A DNA stretch of 64,000 bases from Gilvirhabdus luticola (GCF_032583975.1 NZ_JAWHTF010000001.1), one strand, 5' to 3'. Shown: positions 26,369-36,040, numbered from the stretch's first letter. A program made the numbers and translations. Notes: generated by a model not told the origin, from the sequence alone.

Positions 26369-27372
26369 TGTTAGAAGGAATTGAATTTTTAAATAAAGAA
26401 TTATTTTGGTTCATGATGTTGCTGCCGGTAGCAATACTTTGGTATGTATTTAAGTACAAAAAGCAAACCGCTGAATTAAAAATATCAAGTCTTAAAGGCT
26501 TTAAAATTAGCAACTCTTGGCTTCCAAAAATTAAGCATTTCTTATTTGTATTACGTTTATTGGCTTTAGCATTATTAATCACAGCGTTGGCAAGGCCAAG
26601 AACTGTTGATGTTTCTACAAAGACCAAAACCACCAAAGGAATTGATATTGTCATGGCAATAGATGTATCTGCAAGTATGTTGGCAAAAGATTTAGCACCT
26701 AATAGACTCGAAGCGTTAAAAGATGTGGCGTCAGAGTTTATAAAAGGCAGACCAAATGATAGAATTGGTTTGGTAGAATATGCAGGAGAAAGCTATACAA
26801 AAACACCAATTACAAGTGACAAAGCTATTGTTTTACGCTCCTTAAAAGATATAAAATACAATACTATAATAGAAGGAGGCACTGCCATTGGCATGGGACT
26901 TGCCACATCTGTAAACAGATTGAAAGACAGCAAAGCAAAAAGCAAGGTTATTATCTTACTTACAGATGGTGTAAACAATTCTGGATTTATAGACCCTAAA
27001 ATTGCAAGCGAGTTGGCTGTAGAATATGGAATTAAGACGTATACCATAGGAATAGGCACCAATGGAATGGCATTATCTCCAATCAATATTTTACCTAATG
27101 GGAACTTTCAATACGCAAGAGTTCCAGTTGAAATAGATGAAGATTTGTTGAAAGAAATAGCTTCAGTAACAGGAGGCAAATATTTTAGAGCAACAAACAA
27201 TAAAAAGCTGGCAGAAATTTATGATGAAATAAATAAGCTTGAAAAAACAGATATAGAAGAGTTTAAGTTCTATAATTATGAAGAAAAGTACAGACCTCTT
27301 GTGTTACTTGCAGGATTACTTTTACTTATAGAGTTATTGGGCAGAATAACAATTTTTAGAAGTTTTATATAA
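26368..27372 (+). CDS. batA: BatA, VWA-domain membrane protein
   Basis: 334 aa. Transmembrane segments at ~12-27 and ~55-72 flank a short loop, and one at the C-terminus (LVLLAGLLLLIELLGRI). The VWA domain has an intact metal site DVSAS in VMAIDVSASMLAKDLAPNRLEAL, plus LTDGVNNSG. Bacteroides aerotolerance proteins of this family were linked to oxygen stress and later to envelope functions; the exact role is unsettled. It starts inside the stop of the preceding gene (TAATG). Confidence 0.9.
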   Translation: MLEGIEFLNKELFWFMMLLPVAILWYVFKYKKQTAELKISSLKGFKISNSWLPKIKHFLFVLRLLALALLITALARPRTVDVSTKTKTTKGIDIVMAIDVSASMLAKDLAPNRLEALKDVASEFIKGRPNDRIGLVEYAGESYTKTPITSDKAIVLRSLKDIKYNTIIEGGTAIGMGLATSVNRLKDSKAKSKVIILLTDGVNNSGFIDPKIASELAVEYGIKTYTIGIGTNGMALSPINILPNGNFQYARVPVEIDEDLLKEIASVTGGKYFRATNNKKLAEIYDEINKLEKTDIEEFKFYNYEEKYRPLVLLAGLLLLIELLGRITIFRSFI

Positions 27373-27374
27373 AG

Positions 27375-28412
27375 ATGTATCAATTAGAAGAAAAAATATG
27401 GTTTTGGGTTTTACTTATTATTCCAGTAATAATAATGTTCTTCTTCATATTACAAGTTTGGAAATATAAAACACAAAACAAATTTGCAAACAAACAAATA
27501 CTAAATAAATTAAGTCCTAATCGCTCCTTATTTAAAGCAGTATTAAAAATAGCTGTTCTAAGTTTGGCTTTTGCCAGCTTGTCTATAGCATTAGTTAATC
27601 CAAAAATTGGCACAAAACTAGAAACTGTAAAGCGCGAAGGCGTTGATATAGTTTTTGCTGTAGATGTCTCTAAAAGCATGTTGGCTGAAGACATCGCTCC
27701 AAATAGGCTAGAAAAGGCAAAACAGTTGGTTACTCAAATTATCAACAATTTAGCAAGTGATCGTATAGGAATTATTGCATATGCCGGAAAGGCATTTCCT
27801 CAACTTCCAATTACAACAGATTACGCTTCAGCTAAAATGTTTCTTCAGAACATGAATACAGATATGTTATCTTCACAAGGTACAGCAATAAATGAGGCTA
27901 TAAAACTTGCTAAAACCTATTATAATGATGAAGAACAAACAAATCGTGTTTTAATCATTATTTCTGATGGTGAGGACCATAGCGAAGAAGCAGCCGAGGT
28001 AGCCAAAGAAGCTCATGAAGAAGGGATACGTATTTTTACTATAGGAGTAGGTGATGTAAAAGGAGGGCCAATTCCTTTAAAATATAATGGTGTTGTAATG
28101 AATTATAAAAAAGATAAAGATGGCGAAACCGTTATCACCAAGCTTAATGAAGAAACCTTACAAAACATAGCAAAAGAAGCAAATGGAGCTTATATCAATG
28201 GAAAAATCACCAATGATGTAGTTGAGAATATTCGTGATATTTTAAACCAAATGGATAAAAAGGAATTTGAAGCGAAACAGTTTGCAGATTTTAAAGATCA
28301 GTTTCAATGGTTCTTGGCTTTTGCTATTTTCTTTTTATTTATAGATATTTTCCTTTTGGAGCGTAAGACAGAATGGTTAAAGAAGTTGAACTTATTTAAC
28401 GAAAACTTATGA
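27375..28412 (+). CDS. batB: BatB, VWA-domain membrane protein
   Basis: 345 aa, a paralogue of BatA: an N-terminal transmembrane segment, a second near 55-75, a VWA domain with DVSKS in VFAVDVSKSMLAEDIAPNRLEKA, IISDGEDHSEEA, and a C-terminal transmembrane helix (FLAFAIFFLFIDIFLL). The shared block MLAxDxAPNRLE shows that batA and batB are duplicates. The start is 2 bp after batA, and the stop overlaps the first possible batC start as ATGA. Confidence 0.92.
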   Translation: MYQLEEKIWFWVLLIIPVIIMFFFILQVWKYKTQNKFANKQILNKLSPNRSLFKAVLKIAVLSLAFASLSIALVNPKIGTKLETVKREGVDIVFAVDVSKSMLAEDIAPNRLEKAKQLVTQIINNLASDRIGIIAYAGKAFPQLPITTDYASAKMFLQNMNTDMLSSQGTAINEAIKLAKTYYNDEEQTNRVLIIISDGEDHSEEAAEVAKEAHEEGIRIFTIGVGDVKGGPIPLKYNGVVMNYKKDKDGETVITKLNEETLQNIAKEANGAYINGKITNDVVENIRDILNQMDKKEFEAKQFADFKDQFQWFLAFAIFFLFIDIFLLERKTEWLKKLNLFNENL

Positions 28413-28462
28413 CAAAAAAAGACAAAAATTTAGTAATATTCGTTAGTTTTCAATGGTGTAAA

Positions 28463-29302
28463 ATGAAGAATCTAGTATTTCTTTTATTGACTTTAACAAC
28501 ATTCTCTCTGTTTTCTCAAGAAAAGGACAAAGAAGAACAATTGGCGTTAAAAAAAGCCAACGATTTTGTTTATGAAGGAAATGAAAAGTTGAATGATGAT
28601 GAATTTATTTCAGCTGAAATGGAATATAGAAAAGCTATTTCGGAGCAAAATAATAATGTTGCAGGAGCTTATAATTTAGGGAATGCATATTATGCGAAAG
28701 GCAATTACAATGAAGCCCTATATCGTCATGAGCAAGCTGCTCAAAACGCAACAGATAAGTCTGAAAAGCACAAAGCGTATCATAATATTGGCAATATACT
28801 GATGCAAAATAAAAAGTGTAAGGAAGCTGTTGAAGCTTTTAAAAGTGCATTGCGTAATGATCCAACAGATAATGAAACACGTTATAATTTAGCTTTAGCG
28901 AAAGAATGTGCTGAACAGCAGAAAGACGAAAATCAAGACGATCAAAACCAGGACAGTCAAGATCAAGATCAGAATAAGGAAAACCAGGATCAAAAAGACA
29001 ACCAAGACGAGAACAAGGACAATAAGGACAATCAAGATCAGGAAAATCAGGATCAAGATAAAAAGGAAGGTGACGACAAGAAAGATGAAGACGGAAAACC
29101 AAAAGACGAAAAAAATGAAGAAGGTAAAAAAGATCAGGAGAAAAAAGAACAACAACAACCAAAACAACAACCAGGTCAAATGTCACCCCAACAAATAAAG
29201 AACCTTTTAGAGGCAATGAACAATCAAGAACAAAAGGTTCAAGAGAAAATGAATGCCGAAAAAGTAAAAGGGGTTAAATTAGAAACAGATAAAGATTGGT
29301 AA
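28463..29302 (+). CDS. batC: BatC, TPR protein with long Q/D/N/K/E-rich tail
   Basis: Periplasmic TPR protein. I chose the ATG at 28463 because a signal peptide follows at once (MKNLVFLLLTLTTFSLFSQ). An in-frame ATG at 28409 makes an ATGA overlap with batB and would add 18 residues, so it remains possible. Three TPR-like units run from about residue 20 to 130 (SAEMEYRKAISEQ, YNLGNAYYAKGNYNEALYRH, HNIGNILMQNKKCKEAVEAF). A roughly 90-residue low-complexity stretch of Gln, Asp, Asn, Lys and Glu follows, then an amphipathic end (SPQQIKNLLEAMNNQEQKVQEKM). The stop overlaps batD (TAATG). Confidence 0.85.
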   Translation: MKNLVFLLLTLTTFSLFSQEKDKEEQLALKKANDFVYEGNEKLNDDEFISAEMEYRKAISEQNNNVAGAYNLGNAYYAKGNYNEALYRHEQAAQNATDKSEKHKAYHNIGNILMQNKKCKEAVEAFKSALRNDPTDNETRYNLALAKECAEQQKDENQDDQNQDSQDQDQNKENQDQKDNQDENKDNKDNQDQENQDQDKKEGDDKKDEDGKPKDEKNEEGKKDQEKKEQQQPKQQPGQMSPQQIKNLLEAMNNQEQKVQEKMNAEKVKGVKLETDKDW

Positions 29303-31074
29303 TGAAGAGAAAGGCTTATATAATAGCTTTATTACTGTTTGCTTCACAACTCACTTTTGGACAGATTACATTCGAAACTAAAGTGAGTAAGAATAAACTT
29401 GGGGTGAATGAACGCCTTCGTGTTGATTTTGAAATGAACAAAGATGGAGATAATTTTAATCCACCAGATTTTCAAAATTTTACAGTGGTAGGTGGTCCAA
29501 ATACATCCGTAAGCAATTCTTGGGTCAATGGAGTTCGTTCGTATAAAAAAACCTACAGTTATTTTTTAGCTCCAAAAAAGCAAGGAAATTTCTCCATAAA
29601 ACAAGCTACTATAGAAATTGATGGAGAAGTATATAAAACTCAAGTCGTAACAGTTACTGTTACTGCAGCAGTGGATAGACCAAACGACCCCAATAATGTA
29701 GATTATATTGCTGACGAAAACATTCATCTGGTTGCAGAAGTTTCTAAAACCAATCCGTATTTAAATGAAGCCATTACTGTAGTATATAAACTTTACGTTT
29801 CTCCCAATACCGGAGTAAGTAATTGGAGAGAAATTAACACACCTCGTTTTAATGATTTTTGGAGTCAAAACATAGATATTAAAGGGCTTAAAGTTTTAAA
29901 CGGAACCTATAAGGGAGAAGATTATCGTTATGTTGTTTTAAGAAAAACAGTCTTATATCCTCAAAAAACGGGAAAATTAGATATCGAACCATTAAGTCTT
30001 GATATTACTGTAGATGTTCCTACTAATAGAAGAGATATTTTTGGAGGTAGATTAATGACTCAAGTTCATAAAACAGTATCAGCAGGAAACAGAAGTATTA
30101 ATGTAAAACCTCTTCCCGAAAAAGGAAAACCTATCGATTTTACGGGAGCAGTTGGAAGTTTTGATTTTAAAGTAACAACTTCTAAAAAAGTTTTAAAAGC
30201 AACAGAATCTTTACTTGCCAAAATTGAAGTTCAAGGTAATGGAAACTTAAAATTATTTGAACTTCCAGAGCTTAATGTACCAAGCTCACTTGAAGTATAT
30301 GAACCTGAAAAGAATGAAAATATCACAACAACTTTAGAAGGAATGAAAGGCTCACGAAGTGAAAGCTATACTATTGTTCCACAGTTCAAGGGAAAATATC
30401 CTATCCCAAGTATTTCATTCTCTTATTTCGATTTAAAAACCGAAAGCTATAAAAGATTAACCTCTGATGAAATTGTTATAGATGTGTTTGAAGGCCCAAT
30501 TAATAATGCCGTTCAGGATAACAGTTTAGCATCTTCTAATAATGGTAAACAAAGAGTTGTTTTGAGCAATGATCAGTTTGCGTTTATTAAAACCAATGCT
30601 AATCTAGTAAGTATTAAACCATCTTATTTTTTTAATACTAACTTATTTTGGAGCGCATTACTTTTACCACTTTTGGCAATTCCTTTGGCTATTGTTATTC
30701 GAAAGAAAAAAGCTGAAATGGATGCTGATGTATTTGGAAATAGAATTAGAAAAGCAAATAAATTAGCAAGAAAATATTTAGGTAATGCAAAAAAAGCACT
30801 AGGTCAAAAAGAAGCTTTTTATGTTGCTTTGGAAAAAGCATTACATAATTATTTAAAAGCAAAGTTGCACATTGAAACTACAGATTTTAGTAAAGAAAAA
30901 ATAGTTAATCTTTTAACTGAAAAACAGATTAATAAGGAAACGATTAGTGAGTTTATGGGCTTATTAAAAAACTGTGAGTTGGCAAGGTATACTCCAATTA
31001 CGCAAGTTGAAATGCAAAATGATTATGATAAAGCTGCCAAAACAATTTCAGTAATTGACAAAGAAATAAGATAA
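29302..31074 (+). CDS. batD: BatD, oxygen-tolerance family protein
   Basis: About 590 aa. The ATG at 29302 (MKRKAYIIALLLFASQLTFG) gives a TAATG overlap with batC and starts at the signal peptide; a start two codons earlier is less likely. There are repeated Ig-like beta domains (ITFETKVSKNKLGVNERLRVDFEM, NIHLVAEVSKTNPYLNEAITVVYKLYV, FDFKVTTSKKVLKATESLLAKIEV), a transmembrane helix near 450-470 (FWSALLLPLLAIPLAIVI), and a cytoplasmic helical tail. It is the large periplasmic member of the bat system. Confidence 0.9.
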   Translation: MKRKAYIIALLLFASQLTFGQITFETKVSKNKLGVNERLRVDFEMNKDGDNFNPPDFQNFTVVGGPNTSVSNSWVNGVRSYKKTYSYFLAPKKQGNFSIKQATIEIDGEVYKTQVVTVTVTAAVDRPNDPNNVDYIADENIHLVAEVSKTNPYLNEAITVVYKLYVSPNTGVSNWREINTPRFNDFWSQNIDIKGLKVLNGTYKGEDYRYVVLRKTVLYPQKTGKLDIEPLSLDITVDVPTNRRDIFGGRLMTQVHKTVSAGNRSINVKPLPEKGKPIDFTGAVGSFDFKVTTSKKVLKATESLLAKIEVQGNGNLKLFELPELNVPSSLEVYEPEKNENITTTLEGMKGSRSESYTIVPQFKGKYPIPSISFSYFDLKTESYKRLTSDEIVIDVFEGPINNAVQDNSLASSNNGKQRVVLSNDQFAFIKTNANLVSIKPSYFFNTNLFWSALLLPLLAIPLAIVIRKKKAEMDADVFGNRIRKANKLARKYLGNAKKALGQKEAFYVALEKALHNYLKAKLHIETTDFSKEKIVNLLTEKQINKETISEFMGLLKNCELARYTPITQVEMQNDYDKAAKTISVIDKEIR

Positions 31075-31090
31075 AATTGTTTTAAATACA

Positions 31091-31852
31091 ATGAAGACTT
31101 TTTTTAAAAACACCATATACATTTTAGTTATCTTATTGAGCTCGATATTGATGGCTCAAAATGAAGCATTATTTAAAGAGGCTAATGCTTTATATAATGA
31201 AGGTAAATATCAGGATGCAATAGATAAATACACAACAATTTTAGATTCTGGTCAACATTCGGCTGCTTTATATTTTAATTTGGGAAACTCTCATTACAAA
31301 TTAAATAATATTGCACCAAGTATTTATTATTACGAGAAGGCACTTCAACTTTCTCCAAATGATAAAGAGATAAAAAATAATATTGCATTTGCACAAAATA
31401 TGACCATCGATGCTATTGATGTCATACCAGAAGCTGGGTTTTCAAAAATCATAAATAACATTACTAATCTCACTAGCTTTGAAAATTGGGCAAAATTTTC
31501 AATTGTATTTGTCATTCTTTTCGTCATTCTGTTTCTAATTTACTATTTCACTTATGCAGGAAATAAGAAAAGGTTGGCATTTGTTGGAAGTTTTCTATCA
31601 CTTTTTTTAGTGATTGTGACAGTGACTTTGGCTTTTAAGAAATTCAATCTAGATAAAAGCAATAGACCAGCCATTGTTTTTGCAAAAGAGGCGCAAGTTA
31701 AAAGTGAACCTAATTTAAGAAGCTCTGAAGCTTTTAAGCTTCATGAAGGCACTAAAGTTCAAATTCTAGACACCGTAAACAATTGGAAGAAAGTCAAACT
31801 CGCCGACGGCAAATCTGGATGGATATCTAACGATGACATTAAAGAACTTTAA
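31091..31852 (+). CDS. batE: BatE, TPR and SH3-domain membrane protein
   Basis: 253 aa. Signal peptide, two TPR units (ALFKEANALYNEGKYQDAIDKY and AALYFNLGNSHYKLNNIAPSI), two transmembrane helices near 138-155 and 162-180, then a bacterial SH3 domain (AKEAQVKSEPNLRSSEAFKL, GTKVQILDTVNNWKKVKLADGKSGWI). SH3 domains of this kind bind cell-wall peptides in other proteins. It is last in the operon; no terminator is obvious in the 81 bp before the convergent cvpA stop. Confidence 0.88.
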   Translation: MKTFFKNTIYILVILLSSILMAQNEALFKEANALYNEGKYQDAIDKYTTILDSGQHSAALYFNLGNSHYKLNNIAPSIYYYEKALQLSPNDKEIKNNIAFAQNMTIDAIDVIPEAGFSKIINNITNLTSFENWAKFSIVFVILFVILFLIYYFTYAGNKKRLAFVGSFLSLFLVIVTVTLAFKKFNLDKSNRPAIVFAKEAQVKSEPNLRSSEAFKLHEGTKVQILDTVNNWKKVKLADGKSGWISNDDIKEL

Positions 31853-31933
31853 TTAACTTCGATTAATCATTGCTAATTTTATTTCATTAGCTAGAACATC
31901 ATGGAAATCTATCATCTAGATTAGGAAAGAAAT

Positions 31934-32449
31934 TTAAATAATAACATTTTCTTCTTCCATTTCTTCTTCTATATCTTCGATACTAGGAAAAATCATGGGT
32001 ACTAAAGATTTAATAGGAGCATAGAGAACAGAACTTTCCAATGTATTATCATCTAAAAAAGGGATGGTTTTATTCATTCTATTAAAAATGATTAAGACGA
32101 TACTCAAAATAAAACCAATTTTTAATGCACCAAATAGCGCTCCAAGCAATTTGTTTATAATTCCAAGAGCTGCAAAATCGGCAAGTTTTGTCAAAGCTTT
32201 TCCAGCCAAAGCAATAGCTAAAACAAGTATCACAAAGGTTATGGCAAAAGCGATAATGTTAATATATTTTTCTTCCCAAGCCACCCTATTTTCAAGAAAA
32301 GCTGCAGCATAATCGCTAAAATGAATAGCCCCATAAACACCAACTATCAAAGCAGTTATAGAAGCCAGCTCAACAAAAAGACCTCTCATCAAACCTCTTA
32401 TAAGACCCAAGAGAATTAACGACCCTAAAATAATGTCTAAAACATTCAT
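31934..32449 (-). CDS. CvpA family membrane protein
   Basis: 171 aa with four hydrophobic helices. MNVLDIILGSLILLGLIRGLMRGLFVEL is the CvpA N-terminal signature, and a GALFGALKIGFILSIVLIIFNR helix and an acidic tail (EDIEEEMEEENVII) follow. CvpA was named for colicin V production, and homologues are now tied to envelope stress in enterics; its job in Bacteroidota is not known. It is divergent from the 118-aa gene by 77 bp. Confidence 0.88.
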   Translation of the reverse strand: MNVLDIILGSLILLGLIRGLMRGLFVELASITALIVGVYGAIHFSDYAAAFLENRVAWEEKYINIIAFAITFVILVLAIALAGKALTKLADFAALGIINKLLGALFGALKIGFILSIVLIIFNRMNKTIPFLDDNTLESSVLYAPIKSLVPMIFPSIEDIEEEMEEENVII

Positions 32450-32526
32450 TCGTGCTTGAAATTTATCAAATATAAAATAATAATAGTCACTACTATGTTT
32501 ATTAACTTTACAACTTTAAAATTATT

Positions 32527-32883
32527 ATGTCAAGAGATAAGCAATTAAAGGAACGTTGGGATTTGGTAGTAGGAAAATTATCGCAGCAATTTGCAGATGG
32601 AGATAGTTTAGACCTTGATGCCATTATCTACTTAATTGGTGTGCAAGAGTTAGGTCAGTTGCACAGACCATACAAAAAAGATCAGAAGTTAGACTTAATG
32701 CATGTCGCCATTTGTAAACTCTTAACACCTTATGGTTATTATGAGTTCGATTTTGTTGATGAAGATGGCTGGCCACATTATAAAGTAAAGGAACAATTAC
32801 CTTTCTTAAAGGCTGGAGAGCAAAGTGTTCTCATGAAAGAAGCCATAGTAAACTATTTTGTTGAAACCGAATTTATAGAATAA
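32527..32883 (+). CDS. Conserved hypothetical protein
   Basis: 118 aa, soluble, no signal or membrane segment. Visible features are a predicted helix DKQLKERWDLVVGKLSQQF, then DLDAIIYLIGVQELGQ, and a compact C-terminal half with several aromatic residues (YGYYEFDFVDEDGWPHY). I do not recognise a named domain. It sits 37 bp before pheS on the same strand and may be cotranscribed. Codon use and base composition look like the neighbours, so it is probably native. Confidence 0.75.
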   Translation: MSRDKQLKERWDLVVGKLSQQFADGDSLDLDAIIYLIGVQELGQLHRPYKKDQKLDLMHVAICKLLTPYGYYEFDFVDEDGWPHYKVKEQLPFLKAGEQSVLMKEAIVNYFVETEFIE

Positions 32884-32920
32884 CTTTTGTTAAATTTGCC
32901 CAATATTTTGAAGATATATC

Positions 32921-33940
32921 ATGATAGATAAGTTAAAAGAATTAATAACTGAAGCAGAAGAATTTAAGGCCCAATCTCAAGAAGAAGTTGAGGCTTTCAG
33001 AATAAAATATTTAGGTAAAAAAGGTTTGCTGAATGATTATTTCAAGGAGTTTAAAAACATAGCAAACGATCAGAAAAAGGAATTTGGGCAAACCATAAAT
33101 CAGCTTAAGAAAATTGCTGAAGACAAAGTTAATTCACTAAAAGCAGAATTAGAAAGTAACCACGCATCAGCAGGTATTTATGGTGATTTATCAAGGCCTG
33201 GAGAACCTATAGAGATTGGCGCAAGACATCCAGTTTCTATTGTAAAAAATCAGATTATAGATATTTTTTCCAGAATTGGTTTTAATGTCAGTGAAGGCCC
33301 AGAAATTGAAGACGATTGGCACAACTTTACAGCTTTAAATTTACCAGAACATCATCCAGCTCGAGATATGCAGGATACGTTTTTTATTCAAACCAATCCT
33401 GATATTTTATTACGCACGCATACAAGTTCTGTACAAGTACGTTATATGGAAAACAACAAGCCACCAATTAGAACCATTTCGCCAGGTAGAGTTTATAGAA
33501 ACGAAGCAATATCGGCAAGATCACATTGTTTTTTTCACCAAGTAGAAGGATTATACATAGATAAGGACGTAAGCTTTGCAGACCTTAAGCAAACATTACA
33601 ATATTTCACAACCGAGATGTTTGGTAAATCAAAAATTCGTCTGCGCCCATCGTATTTCCCATTTACAGAACCAAGTGCTGAAGTCGATGTATATTGGGGT
33701 CTAGAAACCGAAACCGATTACAAAATGACCAAAGGCACAGGTTGGCTGGAAATTATGGGTTGCGGAATGGTAGATCCTAATGTGTTAGAAAATTGTGGTA
33801 TTGACTCTAAAGAATATTCTGGTTTCGCATTTGGTATGGGCATAGACAGAATAGCGTTATTATTGCACCAAATAAGTGATATTCGATTATTGAGTGAAAA
33901 CGATGTACGTTTTTTAAAGCAGTTTAAATCTGCCTTCTGA
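32921..33940 (+). CDS. pheS: Phenylalanine-tRNA ligase alpha subunit
   Basis: 339 aa, alpha chain of the tetrameric enzyme that charges tRNA-Phe. An N-terminal coiled-coil (residues ~1-90) binds tRNA. Class II motif 2 reads RTHTSSVQVRYME with RVYRNEAISARSHCFFHQVEG, and motif 3 FAFGMGIDRIALLLH. The length is normal. The beta subunit gene pheT is not adjacent, which is common in Bacteroidota. Confidence 0.96.
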   Translation: MIDKLKELITEAEEFKAQSQEEVEAFRIKYLGKKGLLNDYFKEFKNIANDQKKEFGQTINQLKKIAEDKVNSLKAELESNHASAGIYGDLSRPGEPIEIGARHPVSIVKNQIIDIFSRIGFNVSEGPEIEDDWHNFTALNLPEHHPARDMQDTFFIQTNPDILLRTHTSSVQVRYMENNKPPIRTISPGRVYRNEAISARSHCFFHQVEGLYIDKDVSFADLKQTLQYFTTEMFGKSKIRLRPSYFPFTEPSAEVDVYWGLETETDYKMTKGTGWLEIMGCGMVDPNVLENCGIDSKEYSGFAFGMGIDRIALLLHQISDIRLLSENDVRFLKQFKSAF

Positions 33941-33963
33941 TATTGACAGTTTCACTTAATTTT

Positions 33964-34863
33964 TTACTTTTCAATTATATAATGATCAATCATTTCATTT
34001 TCAACAGAAATAAATTTAATATCCATTACATCTTGCGATGCTTCAACAATTAGAGTTCCATAATTTTCGTCGTAACAAATGCTGTTAAAGGTGTTTTGGT
34101 TTTTAGAGTTTTTATAACATAAACGTTTGCTCTTACCACCAAGACCACTTATAATATACACTGGTAATGGCTTTGTTATACTTATGTTACGTTCATAAAT
34201 ATGATCGTGGCCATTTAACACAAGATCTACACCTTCAAAATCCCATTGCATGCGTACATTATTTCCATGATTACCGCTCGAATATGGAGGATGATGAAAA
34301 AATACTACATTAAATGGTTCTACGGCTTCAGCTATTTTTTTTGTTAACCAAATACGTTGTGATTCTAAATCGTAATTACTGTCGATGGCATAAAAATGAA
34401 CTGGCCCCCAAATAAAATCATAATAAATTTCGTTTCCTGGCAATGTAAAATAATTAAGATATGGAATTCGATTAGTGGTATTCTCATAATCATGGTTTCC
34501 TAAACTAGGAAAGAATCGATTAAGGCGTTCTTCAAATGCCTGACCTTTACATTGCTGTTCAATTGACGCATCGAAATTATAAATATAATCACAGTAAAAT
34601 TTTCCAATATGCTCGTTTAGAGTATAAGTACTTCCATTTGGGTAATTATTGTCACCTAGTGTAATAACAAAATCAGGACTTAAAGAATGCACTAATTCGG
34701 CAACCTTGGCTTCATTATTACTACCATCTCCATAATCGCCAAAAGCAGCGAAACGTATATCATCAGCATCAATGTGTACATTTATTCCCGAAGGATCTAT
34801 CAGATCAACAGTTGTGCAACTAAATAAAAAAATTGCTGATATATAACAGATAAACAATCGCAT
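33964..34863 (-). CDS. Lipoprotein metallophosphoesterase (purple acid phosphatase-like)
   Basis: 299 aa. Lipobox Cys16 in MRLFICYISAIFLFSC. The five metallophosphoesterase blocks are visible in order: FAAFGDYGDGSNN, VITLGDNNYPNG, FPSLGNHDYEN, VVFFHHPPYSSGNHG and VLNGHDHIYERN. The GDYG and GDNNY wording is that of tartrate-resistant/purple acid phosphatases. The predicted place is the periplasmic or outer surface, where it would release phosphate from organic esters; the substrate is unknown. Confidence 0.88.
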   Translation of the reverse strand: MRLFICYISAIFLFSCTTVDLIDPSGINVHIDADDIRFAAFGDYGDGSNNEAKVAELVHSLSPDFVITLGDNNYPNGSTYTLNEHIGKFYCDYIYNFDASIEQQCKGQAFEERLNRFFPSLGNHDYENTTNRIPYLNYFTLPGNEIYYDFIWGPVHFYAIDSNYDLESQRIWLTKKIAEAVEPFNVVFFHHPPYSSGNHGNNVRMQWDFEGVDLVLNGHDHIYERNISITKPLPVYIISGLGGKSKRLCYKNSKNQNTFNSICYDENYGTLIVEASQDVMDIKFISVENEMIDHYIIEK

Positions 34864-34960
34864 GATTCTATTTGAAATTGCAGTAGATGATTAGTTTAAG
34901 TAATTAAAGCTATTTTAAATATACAAATTTGTAAAATAAAATACATCGACGAACAATTGT

Positions 34961-35962
34961 TTAATCCAATTGTTCAGTCAGTTTTTTAAAGGTTTTTTTA
35001 GCATCTTTACCTTCATACAAAATGTCATAAACAGCATTGATGATTGGCAAGCGGGTTTTCTTTTTGTTCTTTTCATTAAGTTGTTTTGCGCTTTTGGTTG
35101 CATAATAACCTTCAGCAACCATATTCATTTCCATCATAGCACTTTTTACAGTGTAGCCTTTGCCTATCATGTTGCCAAACATTCGGTTTCTGGAAAATGT
35201 AGAATATCCTGTGACCAACAAATCACCTAAATACGCAGAGTTGTTAATGTTGCGCTTCATTTTATGCATTTTTTTAATAAAACGCTTCATTTCACGTATC
35301 GCATTACTCATAAGTACACTCTGAAAGTTGTCTCCATAACCCAAGCCGTGAGCTATACCTGCAGCAATAGCATAGATATTTTTCAACATAACTGCATATT
35401 CTGTTCCAATAATATCATCACTAATTTTGGTTTTAATATAATCGCTTGATAAATTATTTGCTATGGCTTTTGCTTTTTCGGCGTCAGCGCATGATATAGT
35501 TAAATAAGACAGACGCTCTAACGCGACTTCTTCGGCATGACATGGTCCTGCTATAACCGCAATGTTTTCGAAAGGGACATGGTATATGTCATGAAAATGT
35601 TCGCCTACTAGCAATCCCGATTCTGGCATGATGCCTTTTACCGCAGAAACAATTATTTTTTTTGAAATATTTACCATTAGTTTTTCTAATTCAGAATGCA
35701 TAAACGCTGAAGGGATTACAAAAATCAAGACATCAGCATAATTGGCCATCTCATTAATGTCATTGCTTAACTTTAATTGTTTCAAATTAAATTCAACAGA
35801 ACTCAAATAATTAGGATTATGTTGTTCTTTAAGCAAATGTTCTTTGGTATAAACACTTCGCATATACCATCCAACTTCATCCAGGTTTTCACAGAGCATC
35901 TTAACTATGGCTGTTGCCCAACTACCAGCACCAAAAACGGCATACTTTAAATCAGTGTTCAT
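34961..35962 (-). CDS. gpsA: Glycerol-3-phosphate dehydrogenase [NAD(P)+]
   Basis: 333 aa. Reduces dihydroxyacetone phosphate to sn-glycerol 3-phosphate for phospholipid synthesis. The Rossmann motif is FGAGSWATAIVKML near the N-terminus, AVIAGPCHAEEVALERLS carries the family conserved block, and KNIYAIAAGIAHGLGYGDN holds the catalytic Lys. The length is normal and it has no signal peptide. It is a single gene on the minus strand. Confidence 0.94.
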   Translation of the reverse strand: MNTDLKYAVFGAGSWATAIVKMLCENLDEVGWYMRSVYTKEHLLKEQHNPNYLSSVEFNLKQLKLSNDINEMANYADVLIFVIPSAFMHSELEKLMVNISKKIIVSAVKGIMPESGLLVGEHFHDIYHVPFENIAVIAGPCHAEEVALERLSYLTISCADAEKAKAIANNLSSDYIKTKISDDIIGTEYAVMLKNIYAIAAGIAHGLGYGDNFQSVLMSNAIREMKRFIKKMHKMKRNINNSAYLGDLLVTGYSTFSRNRMFGNMIGKGYTVKSAMMEMNMVAEGYYATKSAKQLNEKNKKKTRLPIINAVYDILYEGKDAKKTFKKLTEQLD

Positions 35963-36040
35963 AAAATGGAATTATACCACTCAAAAGTACATAAAATATT
36001 AAAAGACAAAAGGCCTTATAAAATTTAACGAATCCATTTT

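Noticed and set aside
28839..29216. Open frames of about 94-125 codons opposite and within batC
   Set aside because: They arise from the low-complexity codons of the BatC tail; translations are runs of L/V/F/I or K/T/R with no domain.
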